Positions 41,511-49,966 of a stretch of 64,000 nt of DNA are shown here, piece by piece. Numbering within the stretch: position 1 is the first letter of the stretch; each line of letters starts with the position of its first letter. The stretch covers positions 1 through 64,000 of the forward strand of contig WOVA01000008.1 in the NCBI GenBank assembly GCA_009773155.1, given 5' to 3'. A program made the position numbers and the translations under genes. The notes beneath the pieces were generated by a model. It searched no databases. It saw only the letters and a program-made list of their open reading frames with translations, and was not told where the DNA came from. The DNA comes from Elusimicrobiota bacterium. Its GTDB lineage: Bacteria > Elusimicrobiota > Elusimicrobia > Elusimicrobiales > UBA9959.

Positions 41511-43298
41511 ATGGCAGTAGGAAAAGGCTTGCAAAGAAAACGAAACGTCAGGGAGATCCTGATCGAGGATAAGTTAGTCCCCGAGGACAAGCTTACCGCC
41601 GCCGAGGAACTCTCCCGCAAGGAAAACAAGCATCTCCACCAGGTGCTGGTCGAGCTGAAGCTCATCCCCGAGCTTAAGCTCCTCAAGGTCCTCGCCGACG
41701 AGTGGGGCTTCAAGGCCGTAGACCTGACCAAGATGAAGTCCGAGCCGGAGGTGGTCAACCTCATCCCCGAGCAGATAGCCAGGCGCCAGGTCTGCGTCGC
41801 CTTCGCCCGCCAGGATAACACTCTTTTCGTGGCCATGGCCGATCCCCGCGACTTCCTGGTCGTGGAGGATATCGGCCTGCGCACGGGTCTCGAGATAAAG
41901 CCCTACCTCGCCCTGGCCCACTGGATAAACAAGATCCTCGGCGATACCTACGGCGGGGCCGACAGCGCCCAGCTCGACAAGCTGATGGAATCCGTCTCCC
42001 AGGCCAAGCCGCAGGAGGAAGAGGGCTTTTCGCTCGCGGCCGCCGCCGCCGAGAAGAAAGACATCAGCGAGGTCGACGCCAGCGCCCCCGAAGTGGAGAA
42101 GATGGTCAACGCCGTCATCCTGGGCGCGCTGTCGATGAAGGCCTCCGACATCCACGTGGAGCCTTTCGAGGACCCCAACGGCAAGAACTCCAAGGTGATG
42201 GTCCGCTACCGCGTGGACGGCATGCTGCGCCCCGCCACGTTCACCATACCGTGGTCCTTCCGCAACGCCATAGTCGCCAAGATAAAGATCATGGCCAGCC
42301 TCAATATAACCGAGCGCCGCATCCCGCAGAGCGGGCGCATACAGATTATCGCCAAGGGCAACCCGATAGAGTTCCGCGTCGAGATGGTGCCGACCGTTTT
42401 CGGGGAGTCCTGCGTCATGCGCATCCTCGACCGCGCTTCCGTGCGCGTCGACATCAAGATCATGGGCTTCCTGCCCGACACCGAGAAGAAACTGCTGGAC
42501 CAGTTCGCCGGCATCGGCGGCAAGAAGAACTTCGGCCTGGTGCTGGTCTGCGGCCCCACGGGTTCCGGCAAATCCACCACTCTTTACGCCTGTCTCAACT
42601 ACGTCAACCGGCCCGACATCAAGATCCTGACCGCCGAGAATCCCGTCGAATACAATATCGACGGCATCATCCAGGTCCCGGTCAACCCGGACGTCTCGCT
42701 GGGCGGCAACAAGAAATTCGACTTCGCCAGCGCGCTGCGCTCGTTCATGCGCCTCGATCCCGACGTCATCATGGTCGGCGAAATCCGCGACGAAGAGACG
42801 GCGCATATAGCTCTGGAAGCCGCCATGACCGGCCACCTCGTTTTCTCCACGATCCACACCAACGACGCCCCTTCGGCGCTGGAGCGACTCACGCAGATGG
42901 GCCTGCCGCGCTTCGTCGTGGCCAATACGATGAAAGCCGTGCTGGCCCAGCGCCTGGCGCGCCGCCTCTGCAAGGACTGCAAGAAGGAAGGGGAGATGAC
43001 CCCCGAGGAGATAGCCGTTTTCGACGCCAACAGGATCACCGTCAAGCCGGGCACGAAGATTTTCAAGGCCGTGGGCTGCGACACCTGCAAGGGCAGCGGC
43101 TACAAGGGCCGCGTCGGCATGCACGAACTGCTGGTCCTCAACGACGAGATCCGCCAGCAGCTGCTCGACGACCCGTCGGCCATCCCGGTCAAGAACATGG
43201 CCATCAGGAACGGCATGCGCCTGCTCTCGCAGGACGGCCTGGAGAAGGTCCTGCAGGGGCATACCACCGTCAAAGAAGTACTGGGAGGCGCGGGATGA
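41511..43298 (+). CDS. pilB: Type IV pilus assembly / type II secretion ATPase
   Basis: 595 residues of the GspE/PilB family: N-terminal MshEN-type domain (about 1-150), an Ala/Glu-rich linker, then the ATPase core with Walker A GPTGSGKST, the Asp box LRSFMRLDPDVIMVGEIRDEETA (in part), the His box HLVFSTIHTND, and a zinc finger with four Cys (C-x2-C ... CDTCKGSG). It powers pilin polymerisation. No pilC or pilT lies beside it, but the pilin and prepilin peptidase genes follow within 3 kb. It overlaps the next gene in ATGA. Confidence 0.92.
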   Translation: MAVGKGLQRKRNVREILIEDKLVPEDKLTAAEELSRKENKHLHQVLVELKLIPELKLLKVLADEWGFKAVDLTKMKSEPEVVNLIPEQIARRQVCVAFARQDNTLFVAMADPRDFLVVEDIGLRTGLEIKPYLALAHWINKILGDTYGGADSAQLDKLMESVSQAKPQEEEGFSLAAAAAEKKDISEVDASAPEVEKMVNAVILGALSMKASDIHVEPFEDPNGKNSKVMVRYRVDGMLRPATFTIPWSFRNAIVAKIKIMASLNITERRIPQSGRIQIIAKGNPIEFRVEMVPTVFGESCVMRILDRASVRVDIKIMGFLPDTEKKLLDQFAGIGGKKNFGLVLVCGPTGSGKSTTLYACLNYVNRPDIKILTAENPVEYNIDGIIQVPVNPDVSLGGNKKFDFASALRSFMRLDPDVIMVGEIRDEETAHIALEAAMTGHLVFSTIHTNDAPSALERLTQMGLPRFVVANTMKAVLAQRLARRLCKDCKKEGEMTPEEIAVFDANRITVKPGTKIFKAVGCDTCKGSGYKGRVGMHELLVLNDEIRQQLLDDPSAIPVKNMAIRNGMRLLSQDGLEKVLQGHTTVKEVLGGAG

Positions 43299-44008
43299 CG
43301 CGCTGCGCCGCCGCTTTTCTGGCCCTGCTGGCTTTCGCCGCGCCCGCCCGCGCGGCGGACTACGATAATTTTATCGCCGTTAACGGGGCGGGTCTCAGGC
43401 CTTTCGCCAAAGATATAGGCGGCCTGCTGGGAGCGGCCTCCAATCACACGGCCAGGAGCCTGGGCTTCTCCGGTTTCGACATGGGCTTCAGGAGCGCCAT
43501 ACAGCTCAAGCCTTCTTCCGGCAACAATGTTCTGCCCTCCGAAAGAGCGTTCGGGTTCAACTATTTCCAGGCCGAGATAGGCATGCCGTACCGCATAGAC
43601 GGCTTTGTCAGGGCGGGGGGCGACGACGGCCTGGTGGTTTCCGCTGCCGGCCTGCGCTACGGGCTCCGGGCGATATCGGACCAGCCTTATTACATGCACG
43701 CGATGCTGGAGGCCTTCGGCTCGCTGGCGGCGCATAAGCACTTCTACGCCAGGCATTTCGGCGCCAACCTGCGCCTTTCCATGAATCTCAAGTTCGCGGC
43801 GCTCTACGCCGGCGCGGGCCTGGATAATACCGTCCTCACGGTGCAGAACGCCAGCGACGCCGGCCTGGTGGGGAAAAACGTGAACACGGCCGAGCCCCGC
43901 TGGTTCGCGGGGCTCAAGAAGAAGGTGCGCTACGGTTACTTTTCGGCCGGTTACGCCGAGGCGCATGGCCGCGGCATCGTGGAAGGTGCCCTGGGCCTGC
44001 GGTTCTGA
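43295..44008 (+). CDS. Secreted outer-membrane-type beta-barrel protein
   Basis: 237 residues with a signal peptide (TRCAAAFLALLAFAAPARA). The mature part alternates polar and hydrophobic residues and ends in a strand with terminal Phe (RGIVEGALGLRF), as in outer membrane barrels. No family is recognised. Translational coupling to pilB suggests involvement in pilus or secretion function, but this is inference. Confidence 0.6.
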   Translation: MTRCAAAFLALLAFAAPARAADYDNFIAVNGAGLRPFAKDIGGLLGAASNHTARSLGFSGFDMGFRSAIQLKPSSGNNVLPSERAFGFNYFQAEIGMPYRIDGFVRAGGDDGLVVSAAGLRYGLRAISDQPYYMHAMLEAFGSLAAHKHFYARHFGANLRLSMNLKFAALYAGAGLDNTVLTVQNASDAGLVGKNVNTAEPRWFAGLKKKVRYGYFSAGYAEAHGRGIVEGALGLRF

Positions 44009-44014
44009 GACGGC

Positions 44015-44500
44015 TCAGCCTTTGAATTTTTCCTTGAAGTCCCGCCTGATCTCCCTGTCGATGTCCCGCTTCTTTATCTGCTCGTGCTTGTCGTGGGTCT
44101 TGCGGCCCCGGCAGACGCCTATCGTCAGTTTGGCCCAGCCGTTCCTGAAATAGAGCTCAAGCGGTATGAGGGAGAACCCCTTGTTCTGCACCGAATTGCG
44201 GAGCTTGCGCAGCTCGGCGGACTTCATGAGGAGCTTCCGGGTCCTGGTCTGGTCTATCTCCGTGAGGGAGTTGTAGGCGTAGGGGGAGATCTGCACGCCG
44301 TAGAGCCACAGGGCGTCTCCGTCGAACCGCGCGAAGCCCTGGTTTATCACGGCCTGCTTCCGGCGCAGCGACTTGACCTCGGGCCCTTCCAGTATCAGGC
44401 CCGCCTCGTGGGTGGAGATCACCTCATAGTCGTGGCGGGCCTTGCGGTTGGTCGCCACGGTCTCGATGCGGGCCTCGCCTTCCTTCTTTTTTCCTTTCAT
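44015..44500 (-). CDS. smpB: SsrA-binding protein
   Basis: Binds tmRNA for ribosome rescue. 161 residues: NRKARHDYEVISTHEAGLIL, GPEVKSLRRKQAVINQGFA (SmpB signature), PLELYFRNGWAKLTIGVCRGRKTHDKHE (in part) and the basic C-terminal tail that enters the mRNA channel. No ssrA gene is found in the window. No Shine-Dalgarno; it starts 9 nt behind its -10 box. Confidence 0.95.
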   Translation of the reverse strand: MKGKKKEGEARIETVATNRKARHDYEVISTHEAGLILEGPEVKSLRRKQAVINQGFARFDGDALWLYGVQISPYAYNSLTEIDQTRTRKLLMKSAELRKLRNSVQNKGFSLIPLELYFRNGWAKLTIGVCRGRKTHDKHEQIKKRDIDREIRRDFKEKFKG

Positions 44501-44538
44501 CGTTGTTTTATGTTACCAAATATCCTAAACTAGAGGAA
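44501..44538 (-). promoter_or_regulatory. smpB promoter, near-leaderless
   Basis: On the minus strand: TTCCTC (44538-44533, weak), 17 nt, TAACAT (44515-44510), 9 nt, ATG. It overlaps the divergent tRNA-Leu promoter. Confidence 0.5.
44503..44531 (+). promoter_or_regulatory. tRNA-Leu promoter
   Basis: TTGTTT at 44503-44508, 17 nt, TAAACT at 44526-44531. The 5' leader of the pre-tRNA contains a hairpin with GGGCCC arms at 44541-44546 and 44568-44573. Confidence 0.6.
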
Positions 44539-44579
44539 TCGGGCCCGGCATGTATTCCTGTATGGCTGGGCCCGCGGAT

Positions 44580-44663
44580 GCGCGGGTGGCGGAACTGGCA
44601 GACGCGCACGGCTCAGGACCGTGTGGCCGCAAGGCCTTATGGGTTCAACTCCCTTCCCGCGCA
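44580..44663 (+). tRNA. tRNA-Leu (anticodon CAG)
   Basis: Acceptor GCGCGGG/CCCGCGC with discriminator A; the anticodon stem CACGG/CCGTG encloses CTCAGGA, giving anticodon CAG. A long variable arm (GTGGCCGCAAGGCCT region) and T loop GGTTCAACTCC are present. The 3' CCA is not encoded (ATTT follows). Confidence 0.95.
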
Positions 44664-44675
44664 TTTAATTTAAAA

Positions 44676-44698
44676 ACAGGCCCTTTCGGGCCTGTTTT
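44676..44698 (+). terminator. Terminator after tRNA-Leu
   Basis: ACAGGCCC-TTTC-GGGCCTGT stem followed by TTTCA, and A5 on the other side. Confidence 0.8.
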
Positions 44699-44717
44699 CA
44701 TTAGGCGCGGGCCTTAA

Positions 44718-44733
44718 TGTGACACAAGTCACA
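44718..44733. promoter_or_regulatory. CRP/FNR-family operator-like palindrome upstream of the pilin gene
   Basis: TGTGACACAAGTCACA is a perfect inverted repeat (TGTGAC/GTCACA) and fits TGTGA-N6-TCACA exactly. Its centre is about 53 bp upstream of the predicted pilin start point, a plausible activator position. Confidence 0.6.
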
Positions 44734-44743
44734 AAAATATTAT

Positions 44744-44772
44744 TTGACATCCATTGCCGTATTAGTTACATT
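44744..44772 (+). promoter_or_regulatory. Pilin promoter
   Basis: TTGACA at 44744-44749, 17 nt, TACATT at 44767-44772. Predicted start near 44779, giving a 60-nt leader with AGGGGAGG before the ATG. No sigma-54 GG/GC motif is seen. Confidence 0.75.
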
Positions 44773-44838
44773 ATGGATAGTAAATCCTCATACGGCATCA
44801 TACATCCATTATCCGTAAAGAGGGGAGGAACATAATAA

Positions 44839-45291
44839 ATGAAAAACAGCAAAAAGGGCTTCACCCTGATAGAGCTCATGATCGTAGTCGCGATCATCGG
44901 TATCCTGGCCGCGATAGCCATACCGAAGTTCGCCGACCTGATCAATAAGTCCAAGGAAGGCGCCACCAAGGGCGCGCTTTCTTCCGTCAGGAGCGCCATC
45001 AACGTGTACTACGGCGACAACGAGGGCTGGTATCCGGCCGGTGCCGTGGCCGCGAACTCCACGGTACTCTCCGGCGCGCTGGCTCCGAAGTACATCAACG
45101 CGATACCCCAGGCCAAGCTGCCTGGCACCACGCATGCCGACAGTTCAGTGGTCGCTCTTACTTCGACCACCGTCACCGACGCCGCCGGCTGGGCCTACTT
45201 CGGCAACTCCGGCGACAACGTGCGCTGGGGACAGTTCGTCGCGGGCTGCACCCATGCCGACCTGAAGGGGACGGCCTGGTCTACTCACTAA
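44839..45291 (+). CDS. Type IV major pilin/pseudopilin
   Basis: 150 residues. The class III signal is MKNSKKG with cleavage before FTLIELMIVVAIIGILAAIAIP; the Glu at mature position 5 is present. The C-terminal globular part (NVYYGDNEGWYPAG...FGNSGDNVRWGQF) resembles short GspG-like pilins. It has its own strong promoter, a good Shine-Dalgarno and a terminator, so it is likely made in large amounts. The adjacent gene is the peptidase that processes it. Confidence 0.93.
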   Translation: MKNSKKGFTLIELMIVVAIIGILAAIAIPKFADLINKSKEGATKGALSSVRSAINVYYGDNEGWYPAGAVAANSTVLSGALAPKYINAIPQAKLPGTTHADSSVVALTSTTVTDAAGWAYFGNSGDNVRWGQFVAGCTHADLKGTAWSTH

Positions 45292-45304
45292 AGACCAGTT
45301 CCTG

Positions 45305-45347
45305 AAAAACACGCCCCGCACCTCAAAGCGCGGGGCGTGTTTTTTTA
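45305..45347 (+). terminator. Terminator after the pilin gene
   Basis: ACACGCCCCGC/GCGGGGCGTGT stem followed by T7; A5 on the left. Confidence 0.88.
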
Positions 45348-45351
45348 ACCT

Positions 45352-46137
45352 ATGCAGGAAGCGATAATCCTGATTGCCCCGGCGGTCCTGGGCCTGATTA
45401 TAGGCAGCTTCCTTAACGTCTGTATCGCCAGGTTGCCCGCCGGCCAGTCGGTGGTGCGTCCCCGTTCCCGCTGCCCCTCCTGCGGCAAGCTTATCCGGTT
45501 TTACGACAATATCCCGGTGCTCAGTTTCCTGCTGCTGGGCGGCAAATGCCGCGCCTGCTCCTGCCGCATCTCTTTGCGCTACCCCGTTATCGAGGTCCTG
45601 ACCGGGGCGCTCACCTGGCTATTTTTCTGGAAATGGGTCTCTTCCCCGCTGTGGATGGCCGCGGCTCTGCTCGCCGTCTACGTGCTGATAGTGATAGCAG
45701 TGATAGACCTGGAGACCATGCTGATAGCCGACCTGTTCTCTTTCCTGCTGGGGGCGACAGGGCTGGCCGCCTCGCTGGTCAATCCTTATTTCCACGGCGG
45801 GGCGGCGGACCGGCTCCTGGCTTCGGCCGGTGGGCTGGTCTTCGGGGCCGGCGTTATCTGGGCGCTGGCCTGGCTGGGAAAGAAGATATACAAAATGGAC
45901 GCGGTCGGAGAGGGGGACATCTTCCTGATGGGCGGGCTGGGCGCGCTGCTGGGCTGGCAGGGAGTGGTCTCCACGCTGATGATGGGCGCTTTCTTCGGTT
46001 CGGTCTACGGCATCGGCCTGCTGCTCATGAAGAAGGCCGGCCGCCGCGATCATATGCCCTTCGGCCCATTCCTCGCCCTCGGCGGCGTCATAAACCTCTA
46101 CTCCCTGGTCAGCCCCGCCTGGTTCCTGTTCTTCTGA
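45352..46137 (+). CDS. pilD: Prepilin peptidase / N-methyltransferase
   Basis: 261 residues of the A24 family. N-terminal [12 protein letters not shown], a zinc-binding C-x2-C ... C-x2-C set ([12 protein letters not shown]), then the transmembrane aspartates in [11 protein letters not shown] and [17 protein letters not shown]. It cleaves and methylates prepilins at the inner membrane. It starts 5 nt beyond the pilin terminator, so it is probably expressed at low level by read-through. Confidence 0.94.
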   Translation: MQEAIILIAPAVLGLIIGSFLNVCIARLPAGQSVVRPRSRCPSCGKLIRFYDNIPVLSFLLLGGKCRACSCRISLRYPVIEVLTGALTWLFFWKWVSSPLWMAAALLAVYVLIVIAVIDLETMLIADLFSFLLGATGLAASLVNPYFHGGAADRLLASAGGLVFGAGVIWALAWLGKKIYKMDAVGEGDIFLMGGLGALLGWQGVVSTLMMGAFFGSVYGIGLLLMKKAGRRDHMPFGPFLALGGVINLYSLVSPAWFLFF

Positions 46138-46162
46138 CCGCCGGACGATCGTCCCGGCAATT

Positions 46163-46192
46163 AAAAAGAGCGCGGGGCACGCGCTCTTTTTT
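46163..46192 (+). terminator. Terminator after prepilin peptidase
   Basis: AAAAAGAGCGC/GCGCTCTTTTT stem with GGGGCAC loop; it also faces the tRNA-Ser gene from the other strand. Confidence 0.75.
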
Positions 46193-46211
46193 ACTGTCCG
46201 CCTTTGATATC

Positions 46212-46302
46212 TGGCGGAAGGGGAGGGATTCGAACCCTCGAAGCCCTTTTGGAGCTTACAGACTTTCCAGGTCTGCGCCTTCAACCGCTCGGCCACCCTT
46301 CC
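46212..46302 (-). tRNA. tRNA-Ser (anticodon GGA)
   Basis: Minus strand: GGAAGGG...CCCTTCC acceptor, discriminator G, encoded CCA. Anticodon stem CAGAC/GTCTG with loop CTGGAAA gives GGA. Long variable arm and GGTTCGAATCC T arm. Confidence 0.96.
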
Positions 46303-46309
46303 ATTTTTC

Positions 46310-46506
46310 GGGCCCTCCCTTCGGTCGGGTTATCCTCGCTCCGAAAAGAATACTCCGCTCGGCCCTGCTACAAGGGGAACCCAGGTTCCCCGTTTCGTCG
46401 TCGTTCGCTTATCCGGCCATCGAAGGCCGGAATCGCTCACTGAACCCCTCCTGTAAGGAACCCGCGCTCACTACGAAGGAACTCGCGCGGGCTTACAGGA
46501 TAAATC
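46310..46506. other. Hairpin-rich spacer between tRNA-Tyr and tRNA-Ser
   Basis: No gene is supported. Three tight hairpins stand in a row: 46374-46391 (GGGGAACC/GGTTCCCC), 46413-46430 (CCGGCC/GGCCGG) and 46449-46500 (TCCTGTAAG-GAA-CCCGCGC against GCGCGGG-CTTACAGGA). It may be a transcribed spacer processed between the tRNAs or a further repeat element. Confidence 0.5.
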
Positions 46507-46593
46507 TGGTGGTTGGGATAGGATTCGAACCTATGTAGGGCGTAGCCCGACGGTTTTACAGACCGTTGCTTTTGACCGCTCAGCCACCCAACC
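46507..46593 (-). tRNA. tRNA-Tyr (anticodon GTA)
   Basis: Minus strand: GGTTGGG/CCCAACC acceptor, discriminator A, encoded CCA. Anticodon stem ACGGT/ACCGT with loop CTGTAAA gives GTA. Long variable arm (CGGGCTACGCCC) and GGTTCGAATCC T arm. Confidence 0.96.
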
Positions 46594-46679
46594 TTTACAC
46601 CCGGGCCGCGTATGAAAAACCGTTTCGCCGCCCGACTTACGGACAATAGTATATCAAAATCAGGGAAATCCAAAAATAG

Positions 46680-46685
46680 TATAAT
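46680..46685 (+). promoter_or_regulatory. -10 box of the hyp operon
   Basis: TATAAT at 46680-46685, 24 nt before the hypC ATG, with TAGGAGG as Shine-Dalgarno between. No convincing -35. Confidence 0.5.
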
Positions 46686-46709
46686 TACTTTCGCCCCCTA
46701 GGAGGCTAT

Positions 46710-46937
46710 ATGTGTCTGGCTGTTCCCGGAAAAATACTCTCTAAGACCGACGCTTCGGCCGAAGTGGATTTCGGCGGCACCCGCCGCCAGATCGCGCTGG
46801 ACCTGGTGCCCGCCGCCAAAAAGGGCGATTATGTGCTGGTCCACGCGGGTTTCGCCATACAGGTGCTCGACCCCGACGAGGCGAAAAAGACCCTCGACGT
46901 ATTCCAGGAGCTCTATGAAAAAGGCTTCAGGCCTTAA
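46710..46937 (+). CDS. hypC: [NiFe]-hydrogenase maturation chaperone HypC
   Basis: 75 residues starting MCLAVPGKI, where Cys2 is the essential residue exposed after Met removal. HypC holds the Fe(CN)2CO unit with HypD and hands it to the large subunit. First gene of the hyp operon; overlaps hypD by 23 bp. Confidence 0.95.
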   Translation: MCLAVPGKILSKTDASAEVDFGGTRRQIALDLVPAAKKGDYVLVHAGFAIQVLDPDEAKKTLDVFQELYEKGFRP

Positions 46938-48051
46938 GCTCCCGGCCGACACGGCCCCGCTTTTCCGCGACAGGGCCCTGGCCGCGCGGATGGTAGCGGC
47001 CGTTAAGGAAAAAGCCTCCCGCCTCGCCGCCTCCGGCCCGCGCCGCGCCAACTTCATGGAAGTCTGCGGCACCCATACCATGGCCATAGCCGCGGCCGGC
47101 CTGCGCCGCCTGCTGCCGCCCCCGGTTAAGATGCTCTCGGGCCCCGGCTGCCCCGTCTGCGTCACCTCGCAGGGGGATATAGACCGGCTGATAGAGCTGG
47201 CGCTCATCGATGGCGTGACGGTCGCCACTTTCGGAGACATGCTTAAAGTTAAAGGCAGCAAGGGCCTCGACCTGCAGGCCGCCCGCGAGAAAGGGGCGGA
47301 CGTGCGGGTGGTGTATTCTCCTCTCGACGCCCTGGAGATCGCCCGGACGGAGCCCTCCCGCAAGATCGTCTTCATCGGCGTCGGCTTCGAGACCACCGCC
47401 CCGGTCATCGGCGGCGTCCTTGTAAGGGCCAGAGCCGCCGCCCTTAAGAACTTTTTCGTAGCGCCTCTCTTTAAACTGGTGCCGCCCGCGCTGGAGGCGC
47501 TGCTCTCCGCCGGGGATATCGAGGTGGACGGCTTCATAATGCCGGGCCATGTCAGCGCGATAATAGGCCCCGAGCCTTACCGTTTCGTCGCCGAGAAATA
47601 CAAGGTCCCCTGCGTCATAGCCGGCTTCGAGCCCCTGGACATACTGCGCGGCGTCGACGCCCTGCTCGGCCAGATGCTCTCCGGCCGCCCGGAAGTCGAC
47701 ACCGAGTACAGCCGCGTGGTAAAAGCGGGAGGCAATCCCGCCGCGCTCAAGCTGATGGCGGAGGTGTTCGCCCCGGCCGACGCCTCCTGGCGGGCCATCG
47801 GCCGGATCCCCGGCTCCGGCCTGTCCCTCTCGCCCGCCTACCGGAAGTTCGACGCTTTCGCGCAGTTCGGCGTGAAGGAGCGCGAGGCTCCCGAGCCGAA
47901 GGGCTGTATCTGCGGCCTGGTACTGACCGGCAAGGCCTCGCCGCCGGATTGCCGGCTCTTCGGCAAGGCCTGCACTCCGTCGTCGGCGGTCGGCCCGTGC
48001 ATGGTCTCCTCGGAAGGCGCCTGCGCGGCCTGGTTCAAGTACGGCGGCTAA
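46915..48051 (+). CDS. hypD: [NiFe]-hydrogenase maturation protein HypD
   Basis: 378 residues. The start at 46915 lies inside hypC and fits the family N-terminus. Motifs: FMEVCGTHTMAIAAAGLR, SGPGCPVCVTSQGDID (redox and [4Fe-4S] cysteines), GFETTAP, PGHVSAIIG, and the C-terminal Cys cluster CICGLVLTGKASPPDC...FGKACTP. It scaffolds assembly of the Fe(CN)2CO group. Confidence 0.95.
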   Translation: MKKASGLKLPADTAPLFRDRALAARMVAAVKEKASRLAASGPRRANFMEVCGTHTMAIAAAGLRRLLPPPVKMLSGPGCPVCVTSQGDIDRLIELALIDGVTVATFGDMLKVKGSKGLDLQAAREKGADVRVVYSPLDALEIARTEPSRKIVFIGVGFETTAPVIGGVLVRARAAALKNFFVAPLFKLVPPALEALLSAGDIEVDGFIMPGHVSAIIGPEPYRFVAEKYKVPCVIAGFEPLDILRGVDALLGQMLSGRPEVDTEYSRVVKAGGNPAALKLMAEVFAPADASWRAIGRIPGSGLSLSPAYRKFDAFAQFGVKEREAPEPKGCICGLVLTGKASPPDCRLFGKACTPSSAVGPCMVSSEGACAAWFKYGG

Positions 48052-48965
48052 TGATGACGATAGAGACGCTCAAACTCTTCCGCGACCTCGCCGACACCGG
48101 CAGCTTCTCGCGCGCCGCCGAGCTCAACGGCGTCACGCAGTCGGCCGTCAGCCAGCAGCTCAAGAAACTCGAGCAAACCTTCCGCTGCCCGCTGGTCAAC
48201 CGCGGCCGCGACGGGGTCACGCTCACCGAAGAGGGGGCCTCGCTCTACGAGGCGGCCAAAAAGATCTCGGCCCTCTACTCCTCGGCCCTCGCCTCCATCG
48301 TCAAGTCCCATCCCGGCAAGTCCGCCGGCTCGGTGCGCATCTCCACCATCTACAGCACCGGCCTCTACCTCCTGCAGGGCTATATAAGCCGCTTCATGTC
48401 TGCCCGCCCCGAGATTAAGGTCAGCGTCGAGTACAGGCAGTCGGAGCAGGTAGCCGCCGACGTGCAGGCGGGCCGCGCGGATTTCGGCTTCCTGGCCTGC
48501 GCTCCCAAAAAGCAGGGCGACATCTCCTACCTGCCGGTCTGCGCCGAGGAGATGATGCTGGCGGCCCCGGAGAATTCCGAGGCCGCGCGCGCCGCCGATA
48601 TCGGCCGCGATGCGCTGCGTTCGCTGGACTTCGTCCTTTTCGACAAAGCCTACCCGTCGAGAAAGTTCATAGACGATTTCTTCGGCAAGGAAGGCCTGGC
48701 GCTGAAGGTTAAGATGGAACTCGACGATATCGAGACCATAAAGACCGCGGTGCGTTCCGGCGTGGGCGCCTCTATACTGCCGGTTTCCGCCTTCGGAGGA
48801 GGGGACTCGCGCGGCATAAAGGCCGTGAAGTTCCGCGACCTGGATATCCGGCGTACCGTCTACCTGCTCCGCTCCCGCACGCGCAAGCTCAGCCCGGCCG
48901 CGCGGCATTTTCTCAATACCGTCTTTGAAAAAGGAAAGCCTCTATGCCCGGAAAGAACGGACTGA
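48051..48965 (+). CDS. LysR-type transcriptional regulator inside the hyp operon
   Basis: 304 residues. N-terminal winged helix-turn-helix (ETLKLFRDLADTGSFSRAAELNGVTQSAVSQQLKKLE, in part) and a LysR substrate-binding domain (about 95-295). The start overlaps the hypD stop (TAATG) and the end overlaps hypE by 22 bp, so it is firmly part of the operon. It may sense a metabolite linked to hydrogen metabolism and regulate this operon or hydrogenase genes elsewhere; the ligand cannot be told. Confidence 0.9.
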   Translation: MMTIETLKLFRDLADTGSFSRAAELNGVTQSAVSQQLKKLEQTFRCPLVNRGRDGVTLTEEGASLYEAAKKISALYSSALASIVKSHPGKSAGSVRISTIYSTGLYLLQGYISRFMSARPEIKVSVEYRQSEQVAADVQAGRADFGFLACAPKKQGDISYLPVCAEEMMLAAPENSEAARAADIGRDALRSLDFVLFDKAYPSRKFIDDFFGKEGLALKVKMELDDIETIKTAVRSGVGASILPVSAFGGGDSRGIKAVKFRDLDIRRTVYLLRSRTRKLSPAARHFLNTVFEKGKPLCPERTD

Positions 48966-49966
48966 AAGTACCGGCGAAGATCTCGCTGGCCTACGGCAGC
49001 GGCGGCCGCCTCACCCACGAACTGGTCTCAGGACTATTCGCCCGCGCCTTCGCCAACAAAGCGCTCGCGGAACTGGCCGACGCCGCCGAGATCCAGGCCG
49101 GGCGCGAGCGGCTGGCCTTCACCACCGACGGGTACGTGGTCAGCCCGCTCTTCTTTCCGGGCGGAGACATCGGCAAACTCGCCGTCTGCGGCACCGTCAA
49201 CGACCTGGCGGTAAAGGGCGCGCGGCCGCTGGCGCTGTCGGCCTCCTTTATAATCGAGGAGGGCTTCGACGGGGAACTGCTTAAGAAGGCCGTTCTGTCC
49301 ATGAAGGCGGCGGCCGCCGAGGCCGGCGTCGATATCGTCACCGGCGACACCAAGGTGGTCGACAAGGGCAAGGCCGACGGCCTGTTCATCTCCACGGCCG
49401 GGGTCGGGCTCATCCCCGCCGGCAGGAAACTCGCTTTCGCTAACCTGCGGTCCGGCGACGAACTGATAATCAGCGGCCCTCTGGGCGACCACGGCGTGGC
49501 CGTCATGAACGCGCGCAATAACCTGGGCCTCAGCGGCCTTAAGAGCGACTGCGCCCCCCTCAATGCCATGCTGGAGAAGGCACTCGCCGCCGGCGCGGTG
49601 CGCGCGATGCGCGACCTTACGCGCGGCGGCCTGGCCACCTCGCTCAACGAGGCGGCCTCCGCCGCGGGGCTCTCTATCGAGCTCGACGAGGAGAAGGTCC
49701 CGGTCTCGCCGGTGACGGCCAATGCCTGCGCCCTGCTGGGCCTGGACCCGCTTTATTCGGCCAACGAGGGCCGGGCGATGCTCTTCTGCCCGCCGTCCTC
49801 TTCCGCGAAAGTCCTGCGCGCCCTGCGCTCCCACCGCTACGGCCGGGGCGCCGTCAGAGCTGGCCGCGTCCTGGGCAGGGGCGGCGACGTCTCGCTGCGC
49901 ACCGCCGTCGGCGGCTCGCGCCTGCTGCGCATGCTCGAAGGCGAGCAGCTGCCGCGGATCTGCTGA
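48944..49966 (+). CDS. hypE: [NiFe]-hydrogenase maturation protein HypE
   Basis: 340 residues of the PurM-like family. SLAYGSGGRLTHELV, FTTDGYVVSPLFFPGGDIGKL and GTVNDLAVKGA are family blocks; VDIVTGDTKVV is the ATP-site segment. It ends in PRIC, the invariant C-terminal Cys that becomes a thiocyanate after HypF transfers carbamoyl. It overlaps lysR and ends in TGATG with the next gene. Confidence 0.95.
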   Translation: MPGKNGLKVPAKISLAYGSGGRLTHELVSGLFARAFANKALAELADAAEIQAGRERLAFTTDGYVVSPLFFPGGDIGKLAVCGTVNDLAVKGARPLALSASFIIEEGFDGELLKKAVLSMKAAAAEAGVDIVTGDTKVVDKGKADGLFISTAGVGLIPAGRKLAFANLRSGDELIISGPLGDHGVAVMNARNNLGLSGLKSDCAPLNAMLEKALAAGAVRAMRDLTRGGLATSLNEAASAAGLSIELDEEKVPVSPVTANACALLGLDPLYSANEGRAMLFCPPSSSAKVLRALRSHRYGRGAVRAGRVLGRGGDVSLRTAVGGSRLLRMLEGEQLPRIC

